DNA of 64,000 nucleotides, taken from IMG/VR virus record IMGVR_UViG_3300013136_000003, positions 1-64,000 of that record; one strand, 5' to 3'. The DNA is from a virus. Each line of letters starts with the position of its first letter. Position 1 is the first letter of the stretch. Under the pieces are notes generated by a model. That model searched no databases. It was not told the origin of the DNA and was given only the letters and a program-made list of their open reading frames with translations. Below, one piece after another: positions 57,265-63,972 of this stretch. The position numbers and the translations under genes are program-made.

Positions 57265-57565
57265 CTCCGCGCGCAGCCGCTTCAACGTGACGCCCGCGCC
57301 GCCTGCCTTAAGCTAAAGCTTAAGGGCAGGCCAAGGTTACTGAAGTAGAACCTTTGGTTGGCGCCCTACCGGCCGCCAACTGATGAGTAGCCGGTTGGAC
57401 GGACTGGTTGGACAGGTTGGACTGGCCGTTCGGTACTCGTGCGAGAGAAGGGTAGTAGTAACGTTGTTGTAGCAATTGAAAACTTGTTGCCCTCATTCGG
57501 TAATAAATAACAGAGACCGACAACTCCGCCATAGAGCGGCCTAACTAATTGAAACCTAACTACCT
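57265..57565. other. Gene-poor divergent control region with hairpin and GGTTGGAC repeats
   Basis: No convincing gene. It holds a 13-bp stem (57301-57313 with 57318-57331, one bulged G, loop TAAA), three GGTTGGAC copies (57393, 57406, 57415), a late-like ATAAATAA at 57503 and a 5' untranslated stretch to ATG 57566. Lying between divergent early transcripts, it is a plausible regulatory or replication site. Confidence 0.5.
57503..57510 (+). promoter_or_regulatory. ATAAATAA box before the 101-residue gene
   Basis: GGTAATAAATAACAG, 55 bases before ATG 57566; may also work as a TAATAAAT -10-like element. Confidence 0.35.
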
Positions 57566-57871
57566 ATGAGAGAACCAGTCGATAGCATGAAGGAACGAGT
57601 ACTGGCGGTCCTATCCAAAGCTGGACGCAACAAGCGCCAGATCAACAGGACGTTGGACAAGCTGGAAAGAGAGATAAGACAGCAGACAGGAGAGAAGGAC
57701 AAGGAATGGACGGAGGAATACTACCTTTACCTTTTAGAAACGTACGCGCGGGCGATAGAGGCTGCAATACCGATCGCCGTGAAGCGTGAGGAGTACGAGT
57801 GGGCTGAGATACTGACCGAGCGCAAAGCCAACGTTGAGTCCACGATCGATCTCATGTCCGTGGAAAAGTAA
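57566..57871 (+). CDS. Small helical protein, 101 residues
   Basis: Charged and helical throughout (KERVLAVLSKAGRNKRQINRTL; TEEYYLYLLETYARAIEAAIP). No motif. First plus-strand gene of a run of short early genes, each led by its own promoter or coupled to the next. Confidence 0.65.
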   Translation: MREPVDSMKERVLAVLSKAGRNKRQINRTLDKLEREIRQQTGEKDKEWTEEYYLYLLETYARAIEAAIPIAVKREEYEWAEILTERKANVESTIDLMSVEK

Positions 57872-57877
57872 GCAGAA

Positions 57878-57909
57878 TTTTTTCCTTTCGCGGATTCGTG
57901 GTACTTTAG
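57878..57909 (+). promoter_or_regulatory. Early-type promoter
   Basis: TTTTTTCC, 16 bases, TACTTTAG; 16 bases before ATG 57926. Confidence 0.75.
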
Positions 57910-57925
57910 CTTAAAATCAAACGAC

Positions 57926-58129
57926 ATGCTGAACTTATTAATCACAATCGCGATCATTGCCCTCGGGCTCAACATGCTGAGGTTCCTCTTCGGAGCCGGT
58001 TACATAATCGTCAAGGGTGAAGCCAACGGAAAGAAGGTTGGACGCTGGTTCCAGCTATTAAACCTCCTCGAAGCTACAGCTATCGTAGCTGCGTACGTGA
58101 TCCTAATCGTAACCTACTATTCCAAGTAA
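57926..58129 (+). CDS. Small two-helix membrane protein
   Basis: 67 residues with two hydrophobic segments (LLITIAIIALGLNMLRFLFGAG; LLNLLEATAIVAAYVILIV) around a basic loop (KGEANGKKVGR). The early promoter suggests action on the host membrane soon after infection. No family recognised. Confidence 0.7.
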   Translation: MLNLLITIAIIALGLNMLRFLFGAGYIIVKGEANGKKVGRWFQLLNLLEATAIVAAYVILIVTYYSK

Positions 58130-58130
58130 C

Positions 58131-58388
58131 GTGAGAAAGAAGAAACTGTACGCAGTCCTTTCCTTCGCAAGGATAGGCTGCTTTCGTGGGTTCGCGAGTG
58201 GGTTCACGAAAACTCAGGCCGGAAGGATCGCTTTCGACGAAAGTTTCAACGGCCACAGACTCGTGCTCGTGATACCGGACGAGGACATGCGAAAAGTACC
58301 GAGCAAGATGATCGAATCAAGTTACTGGCAGCTGTCCACCGACACGACCGACCTGCAGCAGGTTATAGACGGGTTGAACCAGTTTTAA
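58131..58388 (+). CDS. Small early protein, 85 residues
   Basis: GTG start one base after the membrane gene, presumably co-translated. Beta-rich start (KLYAVLSFARIGCFRGFAS) and helical end (IDGLNQF). Function unknown. Confidence 0.6.
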   Translation: MRKKKLYAVLSFARIGCFRGFASGFTKTQAGRIAFDESFNGHRLVLVIPDEDMRKVPSKMIESSYWQLSTDTTDLQQVIDGLNQF

Positions 58389-58391
58389 CCG

Positions 58392-58423
58392 TTTTTTCCT
58401 GTCAGAAATTCTGGTTACTTTAG
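58392..58423 (+). promoter_or_regulatory. Early-type promoter
   Basis: TTTTTTCC, 16 bases, TACTTTAG; 21 bases before the lipoprotein ATG. Confidence 0.75.
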
Positions 58424-58444
58424 CTTAAACATAAAAACAACAAC

Positions 58445-58678
58445 ATGAAAAAGATTCTCTTTGCAATCCTTGCCCTTGCTCTGGTCGCTACCGTAGCGAC
58501 GAGCTGCTGCCCGAATTCCTGCGAAGCCAACACGGTTCCTGAGCCAGGACCCGCGCCGACCACGATGTACCTCGTCGCTGAGGGTCCGGACTTTAAGGTC
58601 TATTTCTCGCAAGTAAGCGGCCGTAATGTTTACGTGATTACTCGGACCGGCGGAGGAGTCGGTATCTCAGCGAACTAA
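58445..58678 (+). CDS. Small early lipoprotein
   Basis: 77 residues. Signal peptide KKILFAILALALVATVATS followed by Cys-Cys in a lipobox-like position (VATSCC), then a Pro-rich spacer and a short beta domain (TTMYLVAEGPDFKVYFSQ). Envelope-located early product, possibly blocking superinfection. The following ATG lies 2 bases beyond its stop. Confidence 0.7.
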   Translation: MKKILFAILALALVATVATSCCPNSCEANTVPEPGPAPTTMYLVAEGPDFKVYFSQVSGRNVYVITRTGGGVGISAN

Positions 58679-58679
58679 C

Positions 58680-58853
58680 ATGAGAGCGAAAAGAAACAAG
58701 CGCTACTGCAAGAAAAGGCCGGCCGTCTCGTCCAAGCTGGCCAAAGTACCGGCCGGCCTGGACTGGGGCGTGCAGGACAGGAACGTCAGTACTCTTCGCA
58801 ACTTGGAAAAATCCATAGCGAGTGAGGCCGAATTCAAGCAAACTGAAGTATAA
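58680..58853 (+). CDS. Very small basic protein, 57 residues
   Basis: Reads MRAKRNKRYCKKRPAVSSKL, then AKVPAGLDWGVQDRN and an acidic end. Starts right after the lipoprotein gene. The highly basic N-terminus suggests nucleic-acid or ribosome binding; function unknown. Confidence 0.6.
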   Translation: MRAKRNKRYCKKRPAVSSKLAKVPAGLDWGVQDRNVSTLRNLEKSIASEAEFKQTEV

Positions 58854-58876
58854 TACCGACCTAACACATTCGAACC

Positions 58877-59131
58877 ATGAAATACCCAGCCAGACTCCTT
58901 TACTTCTTCGGCTTGTTAGTCTCGACTTACGTCGTTCTTCCGGCCGTTTTCTTCGTCTTCCAGTTGATTTACCTTATGTGGAACCTGCATTGGATCCCCA
59001 AGGGCAAGATGAAGTGCGTGACGAAGGGCTGGCAAGAGGTTCAGATCGGCGGCTTGCCCGGCTTTCCGGACAAGGTCTACGCCAACCCGTACCATTACCT
59101 AATCAGAAAAGAAAAAGTAAATGAAGAGTAA
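58877..59131 (+). CDS. Small membrane protein, 84 residues
   Basis: One or two membrane segments (LLYFFGLLVSTYVVLPAVFF and VFQLIYLMWNLHW) and a basic polar tail (KGKMKCVTKGWQE). Preceded by TATAATACC, a possible promoter. Overlaps the next gene by 11 bases. Confidence 0.65.
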   Translation: MKYPARLLYFFGLLVSTYVVLPAVFFVFQLIYLMWNLHWIPKGKMKCVTKGWQEVQIGGLPGFPDKVYANPYHYLIRKEKVNEE

Positions 59132-59396
59132 AGTGCTAGCGGCTCTAGCCGCGTTCATCATCGTGATCCTAGTTGGGCTCGTGATAGGTCGGTTAATAAT
59201 CCAATCGGACCTGAAGGAAGCTTCCGACCAGATGCTCGGAAAGACCGTCGTTCTTGACGGTCAGTGCTACACGATTACTGACCATTCGCGCGATTCGAAA
59301 ACTTGGACCCTGTCGAACGGGGCGACCATCAGCTGGGAACTGCTCAAGAACTTGAAAAGGTACGATGCGTGCTCTGAAGAAAACTCGAAAAAGTAA
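59121..59396 (+). CDS. Small membrane-anchored protein, 91 residues
   Basis: N-terminal membrane anchor (VLAALAAFIIVILVGLVIGRL) and a soluble beta domain (KTVVLDGQCYTITDHSRDS). Coupled to the preceding membrane gene. Function unknown. Confidence 0.65.
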   Translation: MKSKVLAALAAFIIVILVGLVIGRLIIQSDLKEASDQMLGKTVVLDGQCYTITDHSRDSKTWTLSNGATISWELLKNLKRYDACSEENSKK

Positions 59397-59428
59397 AACT
59401 TATTACTGACCGATTGTAAGATAGAACC

Positions 59429-59647
59429 ATGGAAGAAAAAACTAAAAACTTAAGGCGCAACGATCCGGAATACATCGAGATCAAGGCACACAAGCTGAGC
59501 TACAACGACGGTATTCGTCGGTTATTTCTCAACCTGCCGAACTGAAAACAGCTCTCGCGAGCTACCGGAATTCTGAACGTGCCGACCGACCTGGACGACA
59601 GGCTCAGGGTTCAAGCCGACCTGAAGAGAAAATACGGCAAGAAGTAA
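59429..59647 (+). pseudogene. Small early gene interrupted by an in-frame UGA
   Basis: The frame runs 38 codons (MEEKTKNLRRNDPEYIEIK to LFLNLPN), meets TGA at 59543, and continues in the same frame for 34 codons (KQLSRATGILNVPTDLDDRL and on) to TAA. The downstream part has normal codon use, so this is one 73-codon gene with a stop, perhaps from TGG. A true nonsense change, readthrough, or two short proteins are possible. Confidence 0.55.
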
Positions 59648-59666
59648 TTAAAACCAATACTGACAA

Positions 59667-59924
59667 ATGAAGAAACTGCAGACTGCAACGGTCCTGCCGC
59701 AAGCGCCGGCACCCGTGAACGAACGGCCGGAAGGCATGAGCTTTGAGGACTACAAGAAGCTGAGGAAAGAGACCAACAAAACCATACGGGACAGAGTGAA
59801 GAAGGGGTTCCTTGTGTTCCTCTCGAATGAGATCCTGCTTGACGACATGAAGAGACCGACCGGCATGAAGTACCGCCACGGAAAGACCTTCGTCGGTAAT
59901 ACCAAGTTCCTGCAACTGGTTTAA
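59667..59924 (+). CDS. Small early protein, 85 residues
   Basis: Basic and helical (MSFEDYKKLRKETNKTIRD), then VKKGFLVFLSNEILLDDMK and a Lys/His-rich end. No recognised motif. Confidence 0.65.
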   Translation: MKKLQTATVLPQAPAPVNERPEGMSFEDYKKLRKETNKTIRDRVKKGFLVFLSNEILLDDMKRPTGMKYRHGKTFVGNTKFLQLV

Positions 59925-59930
59925 ACCCCA

Positions 59931-59962
59931 TTTTTTCCTTTCGCGAATTTGTGGTACATTAG
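59931..59962 (+). promoter_or_regulatory. Early-type promoter
   Basis: TTTTTTCC, 16 bases, TACATTAG; 35 bases before ATG 59998. Confidence 0.75.
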
Positions 59963-59997
59963 CTTTAACAAATTCAGTTAACCAACTCAGCACGACC

Positions 59998-60092
59998 ATG
60001 AAAAGAATCTAAAGAAATTCAAGAAGCGAAAACCAACCGTAAAGTCCTATAGAGGGGCCGAGACCGGAGACCGCGGTAAGTCTGTCGGCTGA
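59998..60092 (+). pseudogene. Frame-broken micro-gene in a short early transcript
   Basis: ATG is followed by AAAAGAATCTAA, a stop after 4 codons, but one extra A in that run would give a 31-residue basic peptide (MKKNLKKFKKRKPTVKS and on) ending at TGA 60092. It has its own early promoter and a terminator at 60156, so a short transcript is made. It may be a decayed gene, an A-run miscount, or a small RNA. Confidence 0.4.
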
Positions 60093-60154
60093 CTCTCGGA
60101 TCGCGAGGCGGCAATGGTTGCTAGCTGGGCATTCCGGCCCAACGGAAAGCTGGT

Positions 60155-60186
60155 AAAAAAGCCGGGTCCAAAAGGTCCGGCTTTTT
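60155..60186 (+). terminator. Rho-independent terminator
   Basis: AAAAAGCCGG and CCGGCTTTTT enclose GTCC/GG pairs and an AAAA loop; closes the 59.96 kb transcript. Confidence 0.8.
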
Positions 60187-60243
60187 CGTTTTCAAAACTT
60201 TTCGAGAACCTGTCGTAGAATATACAAAACAACAAAACTTCAA

Positions 60244-60510
60244 ATGGAAAAACCGTTGCTAGATCCAAAGACCGTGGCTAAGAACCAGGTCAAGATCGCT
60301 TTACTGTCGGTATTCGGCGGAATCCTAATCTCCTTTCTGCTCGCGTTTCCTATCAAGTGGCTTTGGAACTGGCTGGTTCCTGGCCTGTTTGCCGGCCCAG
60401 AAATATCTGCTATCCAGGCATGGGGATTGACCTTCCTGACTCGCATGATAATACCGACCAACGTGACGTTGACGGAACCAAAGAAGGACGATAAAAATAA
60501 TCCAAGGTAA
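60244..60510 (+). CDS. Small membrane protein, 88 residues
   Basis: Two hydrophobic segments (IALLSVFGGILISFLLAFPIKWLW and LVPGLFAGPEISAIQAWGLTFL) and a charged end (TLTEPKKDDKN). Shaped like small phage proteins of unknown function that sit in the inner membrane. Its stop abuts the next ATG. Confidence 0.7.
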   Translation: MEKPLLDPKTVAKNQVKIALLSVFGGILISFLLAFPIKWLWNWLVPGLFAGPEISAIQAWGLTFLTRMIIPTNVTLTEPKKDDKNNPR

Positions 60511-60792
60511 ATGCCAACGTACGACAACCAACCAGCAGCAAGCACCCAAACTTTTTTGAGTTCGATAGAATCTCGAATCAGAGAAGCTAGCATTCACATG
60601 CAGGAAAATAACGCTGACCTTTGCAACAAGATCAACGAGATCTTCGGAGCCGAGCCGGCCAACAAGCTGAGCGAAACCGAAAAAGCTCCGCAGCCGAACT
60701 GTGCAGCTGACGCGATAAACGCGAGAATGACCGAACTGTTCGACCAGATCGACAGAGTTAGGTACGAAATCAACAGACTTTCACGAGTATAA
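60511..60792 (+). CDS. Small coiled-coil protein, 93 residues
   Basis: Directly follows the membrane gene without spacing. Helical: TFLSSIESRIREASIHMQENN, DLCNKINEIFGAEPANKL, and MTELFDQIDRVRYEINRLS. The internal similarity NKINEIFGAE / ARMTELFDQI suggests an ancient repeat. Function unknown. Confidence 0.65.
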   Translation: MPTYDNQPAASTQTFLSSIESRIREASIHMQENNADLCNKINEIFGAEPANKLSETEKAPQPNCAADAINARMTELFDQIDRVRYEINRLSRV

Positions 60793-60813
60793 ACCATTCA
60801 ATATCAATCAAGT

Positions 60814-61050
60814 ATGAGCACAGACAACCAAGCAAAAGTCGGTATGAAGTACCGCAAGCTGAACGTTGCCGCTAAACGGGCGGTAATCAAATCGAGACAG
60901 AGACGCTACGATCGCGCGAAGATCGCCAGCGCTCTGGGTTACAATGAAGTCTACGTCGGTAACGTGATCAACGGCCACTACCCGAACGAGAGGATCGTCA
61001 ACTACGCGTACAACATGGTCCGCAGCAGGAAGAAGAACTCTGACCGTTAA
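60814..61050 (+). CDS. Small DNA-binding-like protein with helix-turn-helix
   Basis: 78 residues, basic. The segment RYDRAKIASALGYNEVYVGNVING reads as helix-turn-helix (AKIASALG then YVGNVING), like small repressors, inside a Lys/Arg-rich context (NVAAKRAVIKSRQRR; RSRKKNSDR). Candidate early regulator. A terminator follows at once. Confidence 0.65.
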   Translation: MSTDNQAKVGMKYRKLNVAAKRAVIKSRQRRYDRAKIASALGYNEVYVGNVINGHYPNERIVNYAYNMVRSRKKNSDR

Positions 61051-61063
61051 TTCGGAATACTGA

Positions 61064-61085
61064 TCGCTCGAAAGAGCGGTCTTTT
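61064..61085 (+). terminator. Rho-independent terminator with GAAA loop
   Basis: CGCTC and GAGCG around GAAA, followed by GTCTTTT. Confidence 0.7.
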
Positions 61086-61113
61086 AAGGCCGGCACCTTT
61101 GCCTGCCAGTGAC

Positions 61114-61137
61114 AGGGGCCAACCGCTTGGGCCCCTT
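61114..61137 (+). terminator. Second hairpin in the same gap
   Basis: AGGGGCC and GGCCCCT enclose AACCGCTTG; only TT follows. May be a weak second terminator or a leader hairpin of the next gene. Confidence 0.4.
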
Positions 61138-61180
61138 GCCTCGTTTAATTGGTAAGATAGTACCGAAGAAATAGATAACT

Positions 61181-61429
61181 ATGTACTCAATTGCCGTATA
61201 CCATAATGGGCGCGAGGTCGTCTACCAGGAACTAGAGAACGCTGACTCTCACAACGACGTGAAGTACGTTCTTAGCAACCTGCTAGAAATTGATAAACCG
61301 GAAGACGGTTTCGAATACGCGGTATTCAGGGGCGGAAAGGAATACTGGAACCCTACCCAGGTACTGAAGGAGATGAAGGGGTTCAGCCCAACAAAATATC
61401 TCATGAATCCCTATGCCGAACAAAGGTGA
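61181..61429 (+). CDS. Small early protein, 82 residues
   Basis: Preceded by AATTGGTAAGATAG, a possible promoter. Beta-alpha start (YSIAVYHNGREVVYQELENAD), then FEYAVFRGGKEYWNP, and overlaps the next gene by 17 bases. Function unknown. Confidence 0.65.
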   Translation: MYSIAVYHNGREVVYQELENADSHNDVKYVLSNLLEIDKPEDGFEYAVFRGGKEYWNPTQVLKEMKGFSPTKYLMNPYAEQR

Positions 61430-61664
61430 TAGACAGAGAATGACCACCTTAAAGTTCTTCAAGCGGCTGAAGAAATACTGCTTGCTCGAGGATTTTAGGA
61501 AGGGTAAAGGTAACTTCTTCGTTTTCAAATCGACCGGATCGCCGTGCAGCTGTGAAGCTTGCGCAGGAAAGAAGTACTCAAGAAAGATCAAGCACAAGGA
61601 CCAAGAATTACCGATCAGCAACCAAGGTAAAATTCCAAAGAAATTTTTTCCTGACAAGAGATAG
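61413..61664 (+). CDS. Small basic cysteine-containing protein, 83 residues
   Basis: Starts inside the preceding gene (or at the second ATG, 61440, which avoids overlap). LKFFKRLKKYCLLEDF, then SPCSCEACAGKKYSRKIKHK, where three cysteines could bind zinc, and a basic end. An early promoter begins inside its 3' end. Confidence 0.6.
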   Translation: MPNKGDRQRMTTLKFFKRLKKYCLLEDFRKGKGNFFVFKSTGSPCSCEACAGKKYSRKIKHKDQELPISNQGKIPKKFFPDKR

Positions 61665-61675
61665 TGGTAAATTAG
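61644..61675 (+). promoter_or_regulatory. Early-type promoter within the end of the preceding gene
   Basis: TTTTTTCC, 16 bases, TAAATTAG; 17 bases before ATG 61693. Overlap with coding sequence shows how strictly the element is kept. Confidence 0.7.
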
Positions 61676-61692
61676 CTTCAAATTCTAACGGT

Positions 61693-61866
61693 ATGTCCGA
61701 CTTAAAACAAGTCCTAATGAACCGGGACGGAATGTCCTCGGAAGAAGCTGATTCAGCCATCAGCGATATGCGGGAAAGAGTTCTCGAAGGAGAGGATCCC
61801 GAAGAGATACTGATGGACGATTACGGTCTCGAACCGGATTACGTGTTCGACATCATAACTTTCTGA
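61693..61866 (+). CDS. Small acidic early protein, 57 residues
   Basis: Start chosen after the promoter. SDLKQVLMNRDGMSSEEAD, SDMRERVLEGEDPEEILMD and DYGLEPDYVFDIITF: this is a recurrent short phage/bacterial family shape (two helices with an 'EGEDPEEIL..YGLEPDYV' motif). Possibly a DNA-mimic or small inhibitor; unknown. Confidence 0.7.
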   Translation: MSDLKQVLMNRDGMSSEEADSAISDMRERVLEGEDPEEILMDDYGLEPDYVFDIITF

Positions 61867-61868
61867 CC

Positions 61869-62105
61869 GTGGCTATAGGTTGGTCAGCTGTCAGAGACCG
61901 TCACGCGAGCGGTAACACGGAACTTGGTAAAGTCTGGCTGAGAACCGACCGAGCTGGTCTGGTTACCGGCGTTTACACGCTGTTCGGCCGGACGAGAAAG
62001 TACGTTCCAAAACCGGAAGAGAGCTGGACAGTAGAAGACGGTAAAGTCGTCGCTGAGCTAGCTCTTGAGGACGCGATAGCTTTTAGAGAAAGGTTTCCAA
62101 ATTAA
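61869..62105 (+). CDS. Small early protein, 78 residues
   Basis: GTG start 2 bases after the preceding stop. Beta-rich (LGKVWLRTDRAGLVTGVYTLFG) with a C-terminal helix. No recognised family. Confidence 0.6.
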   Translation: MAIGWSAVRDRHASGNTELGKVWLRTDRAGLVTGVYTLFGRTRKYVPKPEESWTVEDGKVVAELALEDAIAFRERFPN

Positions 62106-62117
62106 AAACAGACAACA

Positions 62118-62273
62118 ATGGCACTAGCATTTTTCTTAACATTAGTCCTTGCCTTCGTGGCAGGGTGGGCAGTAGGCGCGATCTTCGGATTCGGAGCAGG
62201 ACCGGCATGGCGTCGGTACAAGAAGAGCATCATCGAGGAGTACGAGAACTCTAAAAATCAACAGCCCAAGTAA
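62118..62273 (+). CDS. Very small membrane protein, 51 residues
   Basis: One membrane helix (MALAFFLTLVLAFVAGWAVG) rich in Gly toward its end (AIFGFGAGPAW), then a basic/acidic cytoplasmic tail (RRYKKSIIEEYENS). Follows the preceding gene by 12 bases. Function unknown. Confidence 0.65.
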   Translation: MALAFFLTLVLAFVAGWAVGAIFGFGAGPAWRRYKKSIIEEYENSKNQQPK

Positions 62274-62278
62274 TTCGA

Positions 62279-62310
62279 TTTTTTCCTGTCGTCAGTTTTG
62301 GGTACTTTAG
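62279..62310 (+). promoter_or_regulatory. Early-type promoter of the sigma operon
   Basis: TTTTTTCC, 16 bases, TACTTTAG; leads into the 101-residue gene and the RpoD-like sigma gene. Confidence 0.75.
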
Positions 62311-62334
62311 CTTTACATCAATGAAGCTACTCGT

Positions 62335-62640
62335 ATGCAAACCACCCAGTCGACTGCCAACTGCGCTTACAGTTTACCTAAGCCCGATGCTTGGAAAAGG
62401 CGCGACAACTCGATCCTACTCGATGTAAACACCGGAAATTACAGGGTTCACAACCGAACTCGTGGAAGACTTCGTCTCTACCTTGGATCTTTCCAAGATG
62501 GAGACTTTTTTATCACTGTGCCGACGATCAAGGCGGTCCCTTTTGAAACCGATCAGATGATTCGCGAGATAGTGAGAGAAGCAATTGTTGATCTTAACTA
62601 CGTGAGAGTGGAACTAGCAAGAAGGAAATTAGCAAGATGA
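62335..62640 (+). CDS. Small protein upstream of the sigma factor, 101 residues
   Basis: Basic, with NSILLDVNTGNYRVHNRTRGRLRLYLG and a helical C-terminal half (MIREIVREAIVDLNYVRVEL). Overlaps the sigma gene by 4 bases, so the two are co-translated and may work together. A competing ATG at 62321 opens a shorter, less likely frame. Confidence 0.65.
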   Translation: MQTTQSTANCAYSLPKPDAWKRRDNSILLDVNTGNYRVHNRTRGRLRLYLGSFQDGDFFITVPTIKAVPFETDQMIREIVREAIVDLNYVRVELARRKLAR

Positions 62641-63518
62641 AACAACTGAAGATCTCAAGGTTACTGACGGATTCTGAGAAGACCGAAACTTTGAACCGTT
62701 ACTTGAAGGACGTTAAGGAGCTTAGTTTCGCGCTGACCGCGGAAGAAGAAGCTAGCTTGGCGAGAAGGATAAGAGCAGGAGACAGAACAGCTCTCAACGA
62801 GCTGGTCAACTCCAACCTCCGGTTCGTGATAAGCGTAGCAAACCAGTACAGCGCGTACGCTTCGCTTGAGGACTTGATAAACGAGGGCAACCTCGGCCTG
62901 ATCAAGGCTGCTGAAAGGTTTGACGAATCAAGAGGAGTGAAGTTCATATCCTACGCTGTCTGGTGGGTAAGGGACAGCATCGTTCGTTACGTGGCTCAAG
63001 TCCACCCGATCGTCAGAGTACCGTTCGTAAAGAGCAACGACTCTTTCAAGTACCGAACGGCTGAACGCTTGCTCGAGCAAGCTTTCGAAAGAAAACCGAC
63101 CGTGTCAGAGATAGCAGAATCCCTGAGCTTGATCTCAGGAAAGAAGTACTCTGACTCGTACGTTGAAGTACTGGCGGAGACGGCAAACCAGGCCAGAGTC
63201 TCGATAACCGACGCGTTCGACTTCGAGCTGGAGCTAGATACCGACGTCGAAGGAGCGGTCAGTATTCCAGAACCAGCGGAAGAGACCAGCCCGCAGGTTA
63301 CCGTTCGTCGCGAGCTGCTCAACAGCTTGAAGAAGTTGGACGATCGTGAACGTTACATCGTGACAGAGTTCTTCGGCCTAGCTGGAGAAGCCAAGACCTT
63401 GGAACAGATAGGTCAGTACTTGGGAATATCAAGGGAACGAGTTCGCCAGCTGAGAAACGAGACTCTTCTCAAGCTGAGAGAGACGGTCAGCGAAGAGTTC
63501 AGGTTCTTTGAATCCTAA
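62637..63518 (+). CDS. RpoD-like sigma-70 factor
   Basis: 293 residues, similar in length and order to the Bacteroidota primary sigma factor: MKQLKISRLLTD start, region 1.2 (LNRYLKDVKELSFALTAEEE), region 2 (LINEGNLGLIKAAERFDESRGVKFISYAVWWVRDSIV), region 3, and region 4 with LDDRERYIVTEFFGL and the helix-turn-helix TLEQIGQYLGISRERVRQLR. Region 2.4 (YAVWWVRDSIV) and the following segment differ from the usual YAVWWIRQSI, so its -10 choice may differ. It could redirect host polymerase to phage promoters and is itself under an early-type promoter. Confidence 0.95.
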   Translation: MKQLKISRLLTDSEKTETLNRYLKDVKELSFALTAEEEASLARRIRAGDRTALNELVNSNLRFVISVANQYSAYASLEDLINEGNLGLIKAAERFDESRGVKFISYAVWWVRDSIVRYVAQVHPIVRVPFVKSNDSFKYRTAERLLEQAFERKPTVSEIAESLSLISGKKYSDSYVEVLAETANQARVSITDAFDFELELDTDVEGAVSIPEPAEETSPQVTVRRELLNSLKKLDDRERYIVTEFFGLAGEAKTLEQIGQYLGISRERVRQLRNETLLKLRETVSEEFRFFES

Positions 63519-63550
63519 TTTTTTCCTTTCGAGTAATAGTCTTATATTTG
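63519..63550 (+). promoter_or_regulatory. Early-type promoter with exact TAnnTTTG
   Basis: TTTTTTCC, 16 bases, TATATTTG; 23 bases before ATG 63574. Confidence 0.8.
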
Positions 63551-63573
63551 CCCTATCAATCAACTATAAAGCT

Positions 63574-63759
63574 ATGATAGAAAAAGTTCGCGATTTTTTC
63601 AGAGAGCGCTACGCTCACGTAAATTTTCAGGCCATCAGCGATGCCACCATCGAGGAATTCATGAGCCGCTCCTACATCAAGGACCGTGCCTTCGAGAGCC
63701 AGATGGACCTCCTCTACGACATGATCCTGGCCAACGACATGGCGGAGGTGGAAGAATGA
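63574..63759 (+). CDS. Small acidic early protein, 61 residues
   Basis: Start set by the promoter. IEKVRDFFRERYAHVNFQAI, then EEFMSRSYIKDRAF and an acidic end (NDMAEVEE). Overlaps the next gene by 4 bases. Function unknown. Confidence 0.65.
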   Translation: MIEKVRDFFRERYAHVNFQAISDATIEEFMSRSYIKDRAFESQMDLLYDMILANDMAEVEE

Positions 63760-63962
63760 GCCTCATCGACGAAGCGGGAGCCAAGTCTCTGATGACCTGG
63801 CTCCCGACCCGCGGGATGGACCCGGTGGAAGTGACCATCACGAAGGGCGAGGAAACCCTGACCCTCACGGTCACGAAGGATTCCGACCTGGCAATGCTAA
63901 AGATACTGTGCGCTCAGAACGGCGCGAAACTTGAAACAATGGAATTAGTGTCAGCTAACTAA
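63756..63962 (+). CDS. Small early protein, 68 residues
   Basis: Coupled to the preceding gene. Short beta strands (PVEVTITKGEETLTLTVTKD) and a helix (DLAMLKILCAQNGAKLETM). No recognised family. Confidence 0.6.
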   Translation: MSLIDEAGAKSLMTWLPTRGMDPVEVTITKGEETLTLTVTKDSDLAMLKILCAQNGAKLETMELVSAN

Positions 63963-63972
63963 AAATGAAAAC

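Noticed and set aside
57320-57532. Minus-strand frame of 70 codons in the divergent control region
   Set aside because: Low-complexity, no promoter upstream, runs through the GGTTGGAC repeats and reads into the hairpin.
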